A DNA stretch of 64,000 nucleotides from Bacteroidales bacterium (GCA_017535325.1 JAFXUC010000139.1:1-64000), one strand, 5' to 3'. Counted from the first letter of the stretch, positions 1-9,389 are shown. Notes: a model not told the origin generated them from the letters alone. Made by a program: numbers and translations.

Positions 1-1
1 A

Positions 2-280
2 CATGAGGACATTTGGTCGCCGAATCACAAGAAAAAACAGCCGTACAATTTTATCTGGCGGAATTTATATTTTGACAAAGGTAATTTGTATGTTTTTGAC
101 AGAATGTTGTTTCAAGACAAAGGCATTGCAGCGGTTTATAAGTTGAAAAGCGGCAAGGATTATCCGTGGGATTTCAGCGAAATAAAAAACTGCATAAACA
201 CGGCAGAAGTTTTAAAAAATTTAACGGCTCTTTCAAGGCGGTTTGTTTTGTCAAACAATTATTGGACGGTGGGGGAATAG
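2..280 (+). CDS. C-terminal part of an unknown protein, cut by the window edge
   Basis: The frame is open from the first bases of the window to a TAG at 278-280, giving at least 92 residues, so the true start lies outside. The visible part is rich in aromatic and basic residues (for example NFIWRNLYFDKGN and YVFDRMLFQDKG) and has no signal peptide or membrane segment. I do not recognise the family. The TTG at 86 could be read as a start, but the same amino acid style continues upstream of it, so a longer protein is more likely. It is followed by 120 bases without a gene before the GH9 gene. Confidence 0.5.
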   Translation, partial: HEDIWSPNHKKKQPYNFIWRNLYFDKGNLYVFDRMLFQDKGIAAVYKLKSGKDYPWDFSEIKNCINTAEVLKNLTALSRRFVLSNNYWTVGE

Positions 281-400
281 AGGTAATGGTACTGATTTTA
301 CAGGTACGTGTGTGCTAAAAAACTTTAAATATCATCTTTGTTTCTGGGATTATTTTATATCTTTACCGCAGTAATTTAATACTTAAAATTTTATGCTGAT

Positions 401-2974
401 ATGAAAAGATTTTTCTCCAAGATACTTGCAGCGGCGGTTTTGAGTGCGGCTGCGGTAAGTGGTTTGAATGTGCAGGCTCAGGAGTTCAAACTCTCAGAGT
501 CGGGCTGTTTTAGAAACTATGGCGTTGACATTGCCGTTTTCGAGGATTATTATCCGGAGGGACATCAGGGCGGTGTTTGTATAATTATGAACGGCAAGCG
601 TATAGCCACCAACGGCGACCTCAGACTCGAACCGACTCCCGGTCAGTGGCAGGGAGTGCCTAAAAAAGTTTCGCGCTTGGTAAGCGGAAATTCAATTACG
701 GCAACTATGTGTTATCCTGACACGAGCCGGCATTTGAGAGGTTTCAATCCGGCTGTCTATCCCGACCTTGCGTTTTATTATCATGTGGAAACCAAGGCGG
801 CGGGAGCCTCTGTCGAAATAACGGTTTCGCTTGACAGCCCTGTTCCGTCAAAATATAAAGACAAAGTCGGGTTCAATCTCGAATTTTTTCCCGGCGAACT
901 TTTCGGACAGCCGTGGATTATGGACTCCAAGACAGGAATTTTTCCTCAGCAGCCCAATGCTCCTTTGAGGACTTTTAAGCCGGGTATTGACTTTAAAGGC
1001 AATTTTGAAGGCAAAGACGGCTCTACTGTCAACCTCGAAAAGTTTTTGGGGACGGGATACAGTCCGCTTGTTGCCGATGATATTGTAGCCGAGCCGTATG
1101 CCGAGGGCAAAAAGTTTGTGGTCTGTCCCAACGACCCGCTGAAAAAAATCACGGTGGAGTCAGAAACTGAACCGTTACAACTTTACGACGGCAGAATGAA
1201 CCACAACAACGGCTGGTTTGTTCTCCGCAGCCCTCTGCCCGTAGAGCAGAAAGGCGTAGTTCTTAAATGGAAAATTACACCCAATACCGTTTCAGACTGG
1301 ATTTACGCTCCCGTTGTTCAGACTTCGCAGATAGGTTATACGAGTTTTCAGCCAAAGCGTGCCGTTATTGAAACCGATGTCCGTGACAGTGCTGTTGCGG
1401 AGGTCTGTCTTATAAAAATTACTTCCGAAGGCGAGGAAACGGTTTTGCGTCAGAAGCCCGTCAACTGGGGAAGGTTTTTGAGATACAATTATCTGAGGTT
1501 TGACTTTTCAAGCGTTAAGACTCCCGGACTGTACAAGGTTGTTTACAAGGGCAGCGAGTCTGTTGTTTTCAAAATTGACGACGATGTTTATCAGCGCGGC
1601 GTATGGCAGCCGGTTATTGAGTATTTTCTGCCGGTTCAGATGTGCCATGTAAGGGTAAACGAAAAATATAAAGTCTGGCACGACGCCTGCCATCTTGACG
1701 ATGCACTTGTAGCGGAGCGCGGCAACCTTTTTGACGGTTACGACCAAAAAGAGGATTTCCCCGGCATAATTCCGAATGAGAAAAAAAGTATAAATGTCGG
1801 CGGGTGGCACGACGCGGGGGATTTTGATCTCAGAGTAGAGTCTCAGGCGGGCGAGTGTTATAACCTTTCGCTTGCCTACGAATGTTTCAAGCCTGAAATC
1901 GACGTTACTTCCGTTGACTGGAAAAACCGTGTTGTGGAGATTCATCAGCCTGACGGCAAAAACGACATTCTCCAACAGATAGAAAACGGTGCGTTGACAA
2001 TTGTGGCGGGTTATAATGCCCTCGGACGGCTTTACAGGGGTATTATTTGTAATTCGCTGCGTCAGTATGTGCTTTTGGGCGATGCTTCGGCTATGACAGA
2101 CAACATTCCCGGCAACAATGACGACCGCCGCGTTTATACAGAGACAAATCCTTACAGGGAACTTTCAACATCGGCTGCTCTGGCTGCAACTTACCGTACT
2201 TTGAAAGGTTTCAACGACACGCTTGCCAGCCGTTGTCTTGAAATTGCCGAAGCGGTTTACCGTCAGAACAAAAATGCGGAGGGCTATGCCGCGTTTTCAA
2301 AGTATCAGGCTGACGCGGAACTTTTTATTTCTACCGGCAAAAGGGAATATCTTGACAACATTCTCACTTTGACGGACTCCGTCGGAAAATACATCGGATA
2401 TTGCGGCTGGTATCTCTCGCGGATAGAGCGTTATTGCAATGCTCAGAAAGACAAAAAATGCAAGGCTTTTTCCAAGGCTTTCCGTGCGGCGTTGCCGGAG
2501 TATGCGGCACAACTCAAAATCTCGACTTCTGAAAATCCTTACGGTGTGCCTTACCGTCCAAATATCTGGGGTGCGGGTTGGGATATTCAAGGTTTTGGAT
2601 TCCGTCATTATTTTCTCACTTCCTGCTATCCTGAAATTTTTTCAAAAGAGCCTGTCTTTGATGCCTTGAATTTTGTTTTGGGCTGTCATCCGGGACTCAA
2701 CCGCTCGTCGTTTGCCTCCGGAGTCGGCGCAGAGTCTGCGACGGTAGGCTACGGACTCAACCGCAGCGACTGGTCGTATATTCCGGGCGGTGTGATTTCG
2801 GGTACAGGGCTTATCCGTCCCGACTTTCCCGAACTTTTGAAGTTTCCGTATCTCTGGCAGCAGACCGAGTATGTAATAGGCGGCGGCTCCTCGCATTATA
2901 TGTTTTTGGTATTGGCAGCCCAAAAGTTGTCAGGACAGCAATATTTTCCGTCTATCTTTTCCGGTTCAAAATGA
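401..2974 (+). CDS. Glycoside hydrolase family 9 endoglucanase, secreted
   Basis: Inverting beta-1,4-glucanase expected to act on cellulose or mixed-linkage glucans outside the cytoplasm. The 857-residue protein starts with a signal peptide (about residues 1-27, ending in VQAQ). It then has a roughly 270-residue N-terminal region, an Ig-like CelD_N domain near 305-395 (begins SQIGYTSFQPKRAVIETD), and the GH9 catalytic domain to the end. The catalytic Asp motif GGWHDAGD is at 467-474 (D471, D474). The general acid is E823 in WQQTEYVIGGG, and GVGAESATVGYG precedes it. No T9SS sorting domain is present, so it is probably periplasmic or surface-exposed by another route. Its 3' end overlaps the convergent CDF gene by 79 bases. 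The family call is firm; the exact substrate is inferred. Confidence 0.93.
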   Translation: MKRFFSKILAAAVLSAAAVSGLNVQAQEFKLSESGCFRNYGVDIAVFEDYYPEGHQGGVCIIMNGKRIATNGDLRLEPTPGQWQGVPKKVSRLVSGNSITATMCYPDTSRHLRGFNPAVYPDLAFYYHVETKAAGASVEITVSLDSPVPSKYKDKVGFNLEFFPGELFGQPWIMDSKTGIFPQQPNAPLRTFKPGIDFKGNFEGKDGSTVNLEKFLGTGYSPLVADDIVAEPYAEGKKFVVCPNDPLKKITVESETEPLQLYDGRMNHNNGWFVLRSPLPVEQKGVVLKWKITPNTVSDWIYAPVVQTSQIGYTSFQPKRAVIETDVRDSAVAEVCLIKITSEGEETVLRQKPVNWGRFLRYNYLRFDFSSVKTPGLYKVVYKGSESVVFKIDDDVYQRGVWQPVIEYFLPVQMCHVRVNEKYKVWHDACHLDDALVAERGNLFDGYDQKEDFPGIIPNEKKSINVGGWHDAGDFDLRVESQAGECYNLSLAYECFKPEIDVTSVDWKNRVVEIHQPDGKNDILQQIENGALTIVAGYNALGRLYRGIICNSLRQYVLLGDASAMTDNIPGNNDDRRVYTETNPYRELSTSAALAATYRTLKGFNDTLASRCLEIAEAVYRQNKNAEGYAAFSKYQADAELFISTGKREYLDNILTLTDSVGKYIGYCGWYLSRIERYCNAQKDKKCKAFSKAFRAALPEYAAQLKISTSENPYGVPYRPNIWGAGWDIQGFGFRHYFLTSCYPEIFSKEPVFDALNFVLGCHPGLNRSSFASGVGAESATVGYGLNRSDWSYIPGGVISGTGLIRPDFPELLKFPYLWQQTEYVIGGGSSHYMFLVLAAQKLSGQQYFPSIFSGSK

Positions 2975-3846
2975 ATTGAGATATGGGTAGAATTGCCGAA
3001 TTCCTGTTTGAGTTTTTGTTCGATGTTTGAGGCGTGGCAGTGCGCGTGATAAAGCGAAATGCCGCCGGGAAGACGGAAGTGCATTTCAACGGCTATGCGG
3101 CTGCCTATGCGCCGGGTTTTAAGACCGTGAACATCGCTGACCTCAGGCTCGGATTCGGCAATTTTTATTATACGTTCTTCCACGTCGGGCGGAAGGCTTT
3201 TTTCCAAAAGTTCGCCGCACGCCTGAGTGATTAATTCAAAGGCGGTTTTAACGATAAGCACGCTGACCAAAACAGCCGCAACGGGATCAAGAACCGCCCA
3301 TTTTTCGCCTAAAAAAAATGCCGCACCTACTCCCGCCGCCGTTGCCACGGACGAAAAAGCATCCGTTCTGTGATGCCAAGCGTTAGCCACAACAGCCTGA
3401 GAGTCAACTTCTTTTCCGACTTTGACGGTAAATCTGTAAGCCCATTCTTTAAGAGCGATACTCATCAAAGCCACAATCAGCGCAACCGCCCCCGGCACAG
3501 GCAACTTTTCGCCCATAAACGCATTATAAATGCTGACCGCGCCGTTGTAGAGAATCATCACCCCGACAAAAAAGAGCAGAACGCCGATAAAAGCCGTTGC
3601 CAGAGTTTCGTATTTTCCGTGTCCGTAATCGTGGTCTTCGTCCTGAGGTTTTGCGCTGAGTTTTACAAAAGCCATCACCACAAAATCCGTCAAAAAATCC
3701 GACAGCGAATGAACGGCGTCGGCAATCATAGCCGCCGAGCCGCCCAAAATTCCGGCGGCAAACTTTGCTAATAACAAAACCACGTTAACAGCACTGCCTT
3801 TGAGTGTTACGCGGTAAATCTTTTTTTCACGAATAGAAGAGTCCAT
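2896..3846 (-). CDS. Cation diffusion facilitator (CDF) metal efflux transporter
   Basis: Inner-membrane divalent cation/proton antiporter (usually Zn, Fe or Mn export). The 316-residue protein has the CDF pattern: TM helices from about residue 14. The first metal site is ADAVHSLSDFLTD (HxxxD) near 42-54, followed by the DHDYGHGKYE loop with a second His/Asp set. TM5 carries NAWHHRTDAFSS (HxxxD). A cytoplasmic ferredoxin-like C-terminal domain from about 210 contains HGLKTRRIGSRIAVEMHFRLP and HCHASNIEQKL. Length is normal for the family. Its final 79 bases lie antisense inside the GH9 coding end, so the two genes converge with overlap. Metal preference cannot be read from the sequence. Confidence 0.93.
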   Translation of the reverse strand: MDSSIREKKIYRVTLKGSAVNVVLLLAKFAAGILGGSAAMIADAVHSLSDFLTDFVVMAFVKLSAKPQDEDHDYGHGKYETLATAFIGVLLFFVGVMILYNGAVSIYNAFMGEKLPVPGAVALIVALMSIALKEWAYRFTVKVGKEVDSQAVVANAWHHRTDAFSSVATAAGVGAAFFLGEKWAVLDPVAAVLVSVLIVKTAFELITQACGELLEKSLPPDVEERIIKIAESEPEVSDVHGLKTRRIGSRIAVEMHFRLPGGISLYHAHCHASNIEQKLKQEFGNSTHISIHFEPEKIDGKYCCPDNFWAANTKNI

Positions 3847-3889
3847 AATGAATATTATTTTTCAAAAAATTGTCGCAGAAATTTTAAAT

Positions 3890-5449
3890 TTAACCTTCTA
3901 CCACTTCTATTTTTACGTCGTGTTTACTTTTGCGTTTGCTCCAACCTATCCCGACGAGAAGAATCTTTTTTGAAAAACCTTTCAACGCTTCGGGGTAGTT
4001 CTTGTTTTTAATTTGGTCGATTGCGCCTTGTGCGGATTTTTTGCTTTTGAGTTCAACGACTATTGCAGGACGTGTTGAATTTGGCAGCGGTAAGAAAATC
4101 ATATCCGCAAAACCCTTTCCCGAAGGCTGTTCGCGGAAAATTTTATAAAACCTTTTTGCGGCGTAATATGCCAGTGTTATGGCACACGCCATTGAATTTT
4201 CGTCTTTGTATTTTATGATTGACGAAGCCTCAAAACGGTACTTGTCAAAAGCCTCTGAAATATAGTCAACGTCTTGGTCTATTGTCTTATTAATCAGCGT
4301 TAAAGAATCGGTCAAAGCATTTGAAACCTCGCCCCAACCTGCACGCCCGATTGAAAGTCTGAACTCACCTGCGACCTCGGTATTAGGAATCCTTACCGTA
4401 CAGTCTTCCGGATTATATGAAAGATAGCCGAGATGTGCCAACAAAGTAAGAACATCGTCGCTATTATCTATGTTTTTCATATCGTTACGAAAACTCGTTA
4501 CCTCTACCGTAACGCTTTCACCGTTAAGCATTTTAATGATTTTTTGCTGAACGGAATCATGGTCGATATTAATGTAATGCTCTATGGTTGTGTACGATGC
4601 GGATTTTGACCAATGACTATTGTATTCTCCGTCTTCTGCCGCCAACATAACAGAGTTCGGATTGAACATGTATTTTTCATTGCCGATAATATATCCGTCG
4701 TAAGCGTGTTCCATCAATGCCATATTCATATTGAATTTTTGACAGATTACACTAACCTCGTCTTTGGTAAAGCCGTAATATTTAGCGGTTTTTGCAGGAC
4801 GGATTACGCTGTATTCGTCAAAATTGTTAAGTGCCGACTGCGCCTCTACTTTTATAATCGGCAAAATTCCAGTCATATAAACCAACAGAAAAACATCGTC
4901 GGCAGTGTTTGATTTGAACATCGAGCGCAAGAAATTAACGTATTTTTTCTGTGTCTTTTCGTCAATTTCTCTCACTAATTTGTCCCATTCGTCAATAATG
5001 AGGATAAAACGGTCGCCGGTTTTATTGTGGATTTCTTCAAGCGCCGTCATTAAAATATTTTTTTCTTTCAGAAACGGATACGATTCTTTTATATCTTTAA
5101 TGATTTCTTTTTGAGAATCATCCACAACGTTTTTGCCGTCCATTAATGAAAATCTGTTCCAATCAATATAAATTGTCGGATATTTGTTTAAATGCTTTCT
5201 ATAACTTTCTGACTTTGAAATTTCTAAGTCGTCGAACAAAGCGGCAGAATCAGATTTCCTATCATAATAGGCATAAATCATCTTTGCGGCGACGGATTTC
5301 CCGAAACGCCTCGGCCGCGAAACGCAAATATAACGGTGCGAAGTGTCAAGGTTATCGTTTAAAATCTCTATTATACCCGACTTATCGGTGAAATCAGTGT
5401 TTTTTATGCTTTTGAAGGCTAAATTGCCTTTGTCAATGAATATGCCCAT
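3890..5449 (-). CDS. AAA-ATPase with PD-(D/E)XK nuclease-like C-terminus
   Basis: Member of the large Bacteroidales family annotated as AAA-ATPase_like plus PDDEXK_9 (DUF1703). The 519 residues begin with a short DKGNLAFKSI segment and a Walker A RPRRFGKS at 45-52. Walker B is FILIIDEWDKL near 148-158. The C-terminal 120 residues look like a PD-(D/E)XK fold: GFADMIFLPLP supplies the acidic residue and IVVELKSKKS the ExK. These genes occur in many divergent copies per genome and no biochemical role is settled. A link to mobile elements or defence has been suggested but is inference here. It stands alone between the CDF gene and the divergent uvrC, with no partner gene. Confidence 0.85.
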   Translation of the reverse strand: MGIFIDKGNLAFKSIKNTDFTDKSGIIEILNDNLDTSHRYICVSRPRRFGKSVAAKMIYAYYDRKSDSAALFDDLEISKSESYRKHLNKYPTIYIDWNRFSLMDGKNVVDDSQKEIIKDIKESYPFLKEKNILMTALEEIHNKTGDRFILIIDEWDKLVREIDEKTQKKYVNFLRSMFKSNTADDVFLLVYMTGILPIIKVEAQSALNNFDEYSVIRPAKTAKYYGFTKDEVSVICQKFNMNMALMEHAYDGYIIGNEKYMFNPNSVMLAAEDGEYNSHWSKSASYTTIEHYINIDHDSVQQKIIKMLNGESVTVEVTSFRNDMKNIDNSDDVLTLLAHLGYLSYNPEDCTVRIPNTEVAGEFRLSIGRAGWGEVSNALTDSLTLINKTIDQDVDYISEAFDKYRFEASSIIKYKDENSMACAITLAYYAAKRFYKIFREQPSGKGFADMIFLPLPNSTRPAIVVELKSKKSAQGAIDQIKNKNYPEALKGFSKKILLVGIGWSKRKSKHDVKIEVVEG

Positions 5450-5590
5450 AGTTGATGAATTTTTATCGTTCGTGCAAAATTATAAAAAAAAACTTTCTTT
5501 ATTCAAAAATATAAACTTTTTTCCAAAAAGTTTTCCATCTGAAAATATTTTTCTAATTTTGAAAAAAATTTGAAGTGCAGGCCTTCAACT

Positions 5591-7405
5591 ATGTCCGAAT
5601 TAGAATATAAAGTGAAAACGTTGCCGCTTAGTCCGGGTGTGTATAATTTTTTGGACGAAAACGGAACCGTTATTTATGTCGGTAAAGCAAAAAATCTGAG
5701 AAACCGCGTATCGTCGTATTTCCGCGAAAAAAATCAAGTCGGAAAAACGGCTGTATTAGTCCGTCATATCCGCGACGTTCTGCATATCTGCGTCAGCACC
5801 GAAACTGACGCACTCTTGCTTGAAAACAAACTGATAAAAAAATTTCAGCCGCGTTACAATATCCTCTTAAAAGACGATAAAACTTATCCGTGGATTTGTA
5901 TCTCTAACGAGGACTATCCGCGAGTGTTTTTCACCCGCAAAAAAAACACCGACGGCAGTCTGTATTTCGGACCTTACCCCTCAGTCGTAGCGATGAGAAA
6001 CGTTTTGAACATGTTCAGACGGCTTTTTCGTTTGAGAATCTGCAAAACGCTTATGACGGAAGAACTCGTTAACAAAGGAAAATACGAGGTCTGTTTGGAT
6101 TACCACATAAAGAATTGTTGCGCACCTTGTATCGGCGAAGTTTCAAAAGAGGAATACGCAAAATATATTTCCACCGTAAAGAAAATTCTTAACGGCAAAA
6201 CCGCCGACGTACTCAACATGATGCGCTCGCAAATGTCCGCGTTAGCCGAAAAAATGGAGTTTGAAAAGGCTCAGGAAATCAAGGAAAAATACGACGTTTT
6301 GGCGGATTACCACGCAAAGAATGTTATTTCCGTAAACATCAACGGCACGGTGGAGGTTTTTTCGCTGTTGTACGACCAAACGGACGATTTTTATTACGTA
6401 AATTTTATGAAAGTTTCCGAAAGTTTGATTCTCAGGTCTTTTACGCGGGAGATTAAGGCGCGGGTAGACGAGGACGAAAAAGACGTGCTTTTGACCGCGA
6501 TGACGGACATTCATTTTTCGGATTTGAACCTCGGCGACAAGGCTGACGAAATTATCCTGCCGTTTGAGACGGATTTCGGTTTCAACGATTTCAAAATCAC
6601 CGTCCCGAAGTCCGGCGACAAAAAGCAACTTCTTGAATGGTCGGAGCGTAACTGCAAACTTTTTATGGCGGAGCAGCAGAAACAGCATTCGCTCGTTGAC
6701 CCCGACAAAAGCGTCAACAACCTTATGAAAACCATGCAGAAGGATTTGCAACTTGATGCCGAGCCGAGACATATAGAGTGTTTTGATAACTCCAACATTC
6801 AAGGTACGAATCCCGTTTCTTCATGCGTTGTTTTCCGCAACGGCAAACCGTACAAAAGGGATTACAGGCTTTTTAACGTTAAGACCGTTGAAGGACCTGA
6901 CGATTTTGCAACGATGCGCGAAGTGGTTTTCAGGCGTTATAAAAGGCTCTCGGAAGAGGGAAAACCGTTACCGCAACTCGTCATAGTCGACGGCGGAAAA
7001 GGACAGTTAAGATGTGCTTACGAGACGTTAAAAGCACTCGGTCTTTACCCGAAAATAGCGTTAATCGGCATAGCAAAACGTTTGGAGGAGATTTTTTTCC
7101 CCGAAGACAACATTCCGCTGTATTTGGACAAGACTTCGCCGACTTTGAAAGTGATTCAGCATTTAAGGGACGAGGCGCACAGGTTTTGCATAACGTTTCA
7201 CAGAAACAAACGTTCAAAAGGCATGATTCATTCCGTTTTGGAGGACATTGAGGGCGTAGGCGACAAGACGATTGCAAAACTTCTCTCGGCTTTCGGCTCG
7301 GTCAACGAGGTTTCCAAGGCAAGTCTTATGGAACTGCAAAAGGTTGTCGATTTGTCAAAGGCGGTAAAAGTGTATGAACATTTTAAAAAGAATGAAAATA
7401 TTTGA
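5591..7405 (+). CDS. uvrC: UvrABC nucleotide excision repair endonuclease subunit C
   Basis: Makes the 3' and 5' incisions around lesions in nucleotide excision repair with UvrA and UvrB. Domains in order: GIY-YIG nuclease at the N-terminus (SPGVYNF about 14-20, IYVGKAKNLRNRV about 28-40); UVR helical pair that contacts UvrB (MEFEKAQEIKEKYD near 220); RNase H-like 5' nuclease domain with FDNSNIQG (Asp near 399) and IVDGGKGQL; and a C-terminal HhH pair (IEGVGDKTIAKLL). I chose ATG 5591 (MSELEYKVK) over the in-frame TTG at 5570, because homologues begin just before the GIY-YIG core. That gives 604 residues, normal for the family. It leads a forward gene run that includes recO. Confidence 0.96.
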   Translation: MSELEYKVKTLPLSPGVYNFLDENGTVIYVGKAKNLRNRVSSYFREKNQVGKTAVLVRHIRDVLHICVSTETDALLLENKLIKKFQPRYNILLKDDKTYPWICISNEDYPRVFFTRKKNTDGSLYFGPYPSVVAMRNVLNMFRRLFRLRICKTLMTEELVNKGKYEVCLDYHIKNCCAPCIGEVSKEEYAKYISTVKKILNGKTADVLNMMRSQMSALAEKMEFEKAQEIKEKYDVLADYHAKNVISVNINGTVEVFSLLYDQTDDFYYVNFMKVSESLILRSFTREIKARVDEDEKDVLLTAMTDIHFSDLNLGDKADEIILPFETDFGFNDFKITVPKSGDKKQLLEWSERNCKLFMAEQQKQHSLVDPDKSVNNLMKTMQKDLQLDAEPRHIECFDNSNIQGTNPVSSCVVFRNGKPYKRDYRLFNVKTVEGPDDFATMREVVFRRYKRLSEEGKPLPQLVIVDGGKGQLRCAYETLKALGLYPKIALIGIAKRLEEIFFPEDNIPLYLDKTSPTLKVIQHLRDEAHRFCITFHRNKRSKGMIHSVLEDIEGVGDKTIAKLLSAFGSVNEVSKASLMELQKVVDLSKAVKVYEHFKKNENI

Positions 7406-7412
7406 AATAAAA

Positions 7413-8147
7413 ATGAAAATTAAAATTATAGTTTTTTTAGGCTTGATGTTTTGTATGTCGTGTTCCGGACCTCAGCCGGATATACAGATTGACAAGTTTG
7501 CGCAGATTGTTTATCAGATGCACAGAACGGACGCAATTGTCGAAATTGCGACACTCGATGACAAAAATCTCCAAAACGATTCTTTGTCGTATTATAACGG
7601 GCTTTTTGCCGAGTCGGGAATTACGCGCCGCGAATTTATCGAAGAGATAGAGTGGTATACGCAGCACCCCGACAAGTATAAGGAACTTTACGAAAAGGTT
7701 ATGAAAATCATCGCAGAAGAAGAGCGTAAAGCCGAAGAAGAGGCTCTTGCCAAGACAAACGCGGAAAAAGACTCCTCTGATATTTGGACAATGAAAAAAG
7801 ACTGGCATCTGCCTTTGGACGGTGCGACAGACCCGATTGCGTATGAATATTTGGTTACAGCGGCGGGCGTTTACACCCTTTCGGCGGATGTGATTTATTA
7901 TTCTGACGACAAGACAGTTAATCCGCGCATGACGGTTATTGCAAACTATGAGGACGGTACAAACGATCAAAATGCGTTTTACGGTATTCAGAGAGACGGA
8001 CAGAAACATTTCATGGAGGTTAAGTTGAAAACCAATCCCGACAAAACTCTTAAAAGTATTTCCGGCTGGGTGCTTGACCATTCTGACGGCACGGAGTCAA
8101 AACATATTGACGTTTACGGTATAACGCTAAAATATTCTTTGGAATAA
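7413..8147 (+). CDS. DUF4296 domain lipoprotein
   Basis: Bacteroidota-specific lipoprotein of unknown role. From the ATG at 7413 it has 244 residues, with a short signal peptide ending FCMSC that is probably lipidated on the Cys. The DUF4296 domain follows: FAQIVYQMHRTDAIVE, then SLSYYNGLFAESGITRREF and HPDKYKELYEKV, about residues 25-105. A charged stretch (EEERKAEEEALAK) leads to a second beta-rich domain of about 120 residues, which is longer than usual for this family. In-frame ATGs at 7374 and 7392 would overlap the uvrC end; 7413 places the signal peptide right at the start and leaves a 7-base gap. The stop overlaps the recO start (TAATG), so the two are co-translated. Confidence 0.75.
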   Translation: MKIKIIVFLGLMFCMSCSGPQPDIQIDKFAQIVYQMHRTDAIVEIATLDDKNLQNDSLSYYNGLFAESGITRREFIEEIEWYTQHPDKYKELYEKVMKIIAEEERKAEEEALAKTNAEKDSSDIWTMKKDWHLPLDGATDPIAYEYLVTAAGVYTLSADVIYYSDDKTVNPRMTVIANYEDGTNDQNAFYGIQRDGQKHFMEVKLKTNPDKTLKSISGWVLDHSDGTESKHIDVYGITLKYSLE

Positions 8148-8875
8148 TGATTCAGAAAACCCGCGCCATAATTTTGCAGTATTCTAAGTACGGCGACAAC
8201 AAATTGATTCTCAATACTTTCAGCGAGGATTTCGGCAGACTGTCATTCGCCTTGAAATTACCTGAGGGCAAAAACAAAGCGAATGTTTTGCCGTATTGCC
8301 AGCCGCTTTTTCAAAACGAAATCGAATACAGGGGTTCCAATTCGGCGGTAAAAAACATCAAGAGCATTTCTCCCGCCGTCAACTACGCTACGATTCCGAA
8401 AAATACCGCCAAAATGTCAGTCGCGATGTTTCTTTCGGAGGTTTTGTTGAAGACTTTGACGTATTCCGAGGCTAACAAAGAACTTTACGGATTTATTTCG
8501 ACAAGTTTGCTGCTTTTGGACGACAAAGACTACAAAGGCAGAAATTTTCACCTGAAATTCCTCATGCAGTTGTCGAAGTATGTCGGATTTTTTCCTTTTA
8601 ACAGGTATTCGCAGCAAACGCCGTGTTTTGACATTGCAAAATCCAAGTTTTGTCAGGACATTGCGGGCAGTCCGCATTTTATCCGCGAGCCGTATTCAAA
8701 GATTTTCAGCGACATTCTTGACAATGACATTTTGTCATGCGAGGAGATTCCGCTGAACGGTGCGGCGAGAAGTTTTCTGCTTGAAAAAATTTTGGATTAT
8801 TACCGTTACAGATTCGACAGTCTCCACGACATCAGGAGTTTGGAAATCTTGCAGGCGGTTTTTCATAATTCATAA
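8147..8875 (+). CDS. recO: DNA repair protein RecO
   Basis: Mediator of RecA loading and strand annealing in the RecFOR recombination pathway. The 242-residue protein shows the RecO N-terminal OB fold: IQKTRAIILQYSKYGDNKLILN, then FSEDFGRLSFALKLPEGKN, with the usual PYCQPLFQNEIEYRG strand. The C-terminal helical half includes FLSEVLLKTLTYSEANKELY. Length is right for Bacteroidota RecO. The start codon shares a base with the upstream stop (TAATG). The stop lies inside a tandem heptamer repeat (see 8864-8898). Confidence 0.92.
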   Translation: MIQKTRAIILQYSKYGDNKLILNTFSEDFGRLSFALKLPEGKNKANVLPYCQPLFQNEIEYRGSNSAVKNIKSISPAVNYATIPKNTAKMSVAMFLSEVLLKTLTYSEANKELYGFISTSLLLLDDKDYKGRNFHLKFLMQLSKYVGFFPFNRYSQQTPCFDIAKSKFCQDIAGSPHFIREPYSKIFSDILDNDILSCEEIPLNGAARSFLLEKILDYYRYRFDSLHDIRSLEILQAVFHNS

Positions 8876-8898
8876 TTCACAATTCATAATTCACAATT
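8864..8898. repeat. Five tandem copies of the heptamer CAYAATT
   Basis: Units are CATAATT, CATAATT, CACAATT, CATAATT, CACAATT, back to back. The array begins inside the last recO codons, contains the recO stop (8873-8875) and ends 14 bases before the next ATG. A 7-base unit shifts the reading frame with every gain or loss, so copy-number change would alter the RecO C-terminus and the spacing to the next gene. Confidence 0.85.
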
Positions 8899-8912
8899 AA
8901 AAAGTTAACAAA

Positions 8913-9362
8913 ATGAACAAAATCAGTAATTTGGTAATCGGTCAGGGCATAGGTCCTGTAAAATTTTTGATGGGTGAAGACGAAGTGGTTTCGCTTATAG
9001 GCAAGCCGGATTCGAGGGAAACGGAAGACGAAGACGGCGAAAAAGTTTTAACGCTGTTTTACGACACAATCGAGACGGATTTTGTCTTTGAGGAAACCGA
9101 AGACGGAAATTTTGCGCTTTCGTCTCTGCTTTGCACCTCGGAAGATTTGACGCTCGACAACAAAATCCGTTACGGGGCAAGCGAAGAAGACTTTTTGAAA
9201 TACACAAAATCGTTGAAAGCCGCCGACCCGGAAACAGAAACGGACGAGAATTCCGGTGAAAAATTCCTTTATTTTGAAGATTTGGGACTTTTGGCGATTT
9301 TTACAGAGGGAAAACTTTCGGGGCTCCAAATCGAGTATTGGGACGACGAAGACGATGAATAA
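8913..9362 (+). CDS. Small acidic protein of unknown function
   Basis: A 149-residue cytoplasmic protein, strongly acidic, ending YWDDEDDE. It opens with ISNLVIGQGIGPVKFLMGEDEVVSLIGKPDS, a pattern seen in small two-layer sandwich proteins where a helix-strand pair precedes GxP (distantly like SmpA/BamE or immunity-type folds). No signal peptide or membrane helix is seen. It sits 37 bases after recO and 27 bases before the S41 protease gene, on the same strand, so shared transcription is likely. I do not recognise a named family and assign no function. Confidence 0.7.
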   Translation: MNKISNLVIGQGIGPVKFLMGEDEVVSLIGKPDSRETEDEDGEKVLTLFYDTIETDFVFEETEDGNFALSSLLCTSEDLTLDNKIRYGASEEDFLKYTKSLKAADPETETDENSGEKFLYFEDLGLLAIFTEGKLSGLQIEYWDDEDDE

Positions 9363-9389
9363 AAACTTTAAATTAAACGTTATAAGAAA

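Noticed and set aside
5570-5590. Upstream TTG start for uvrC
   Set aside because: It adds seven residues not seen in UvrC; the ATG at 5591 places the GIY-YIG core at the usual distance.
6242-6802. 186-codon frame antisense to uvrC
   Set aside because: Low-complexity His/Val/Phe-rich translation typical of a shadow frame; uvrC is certain.
7437-8081. 214-codon open frame antisense to the DUF4296 gene
   Set aside because: It mirrors the codon pattern of the real gene, has no recognisable domain, and the opposite strand encodes a known family with coupled neighbours.
8864-8898. CRISPR-like repeat
   Set aside because: The units are 7 bases with no spacers; it is a simple tandem repeat.
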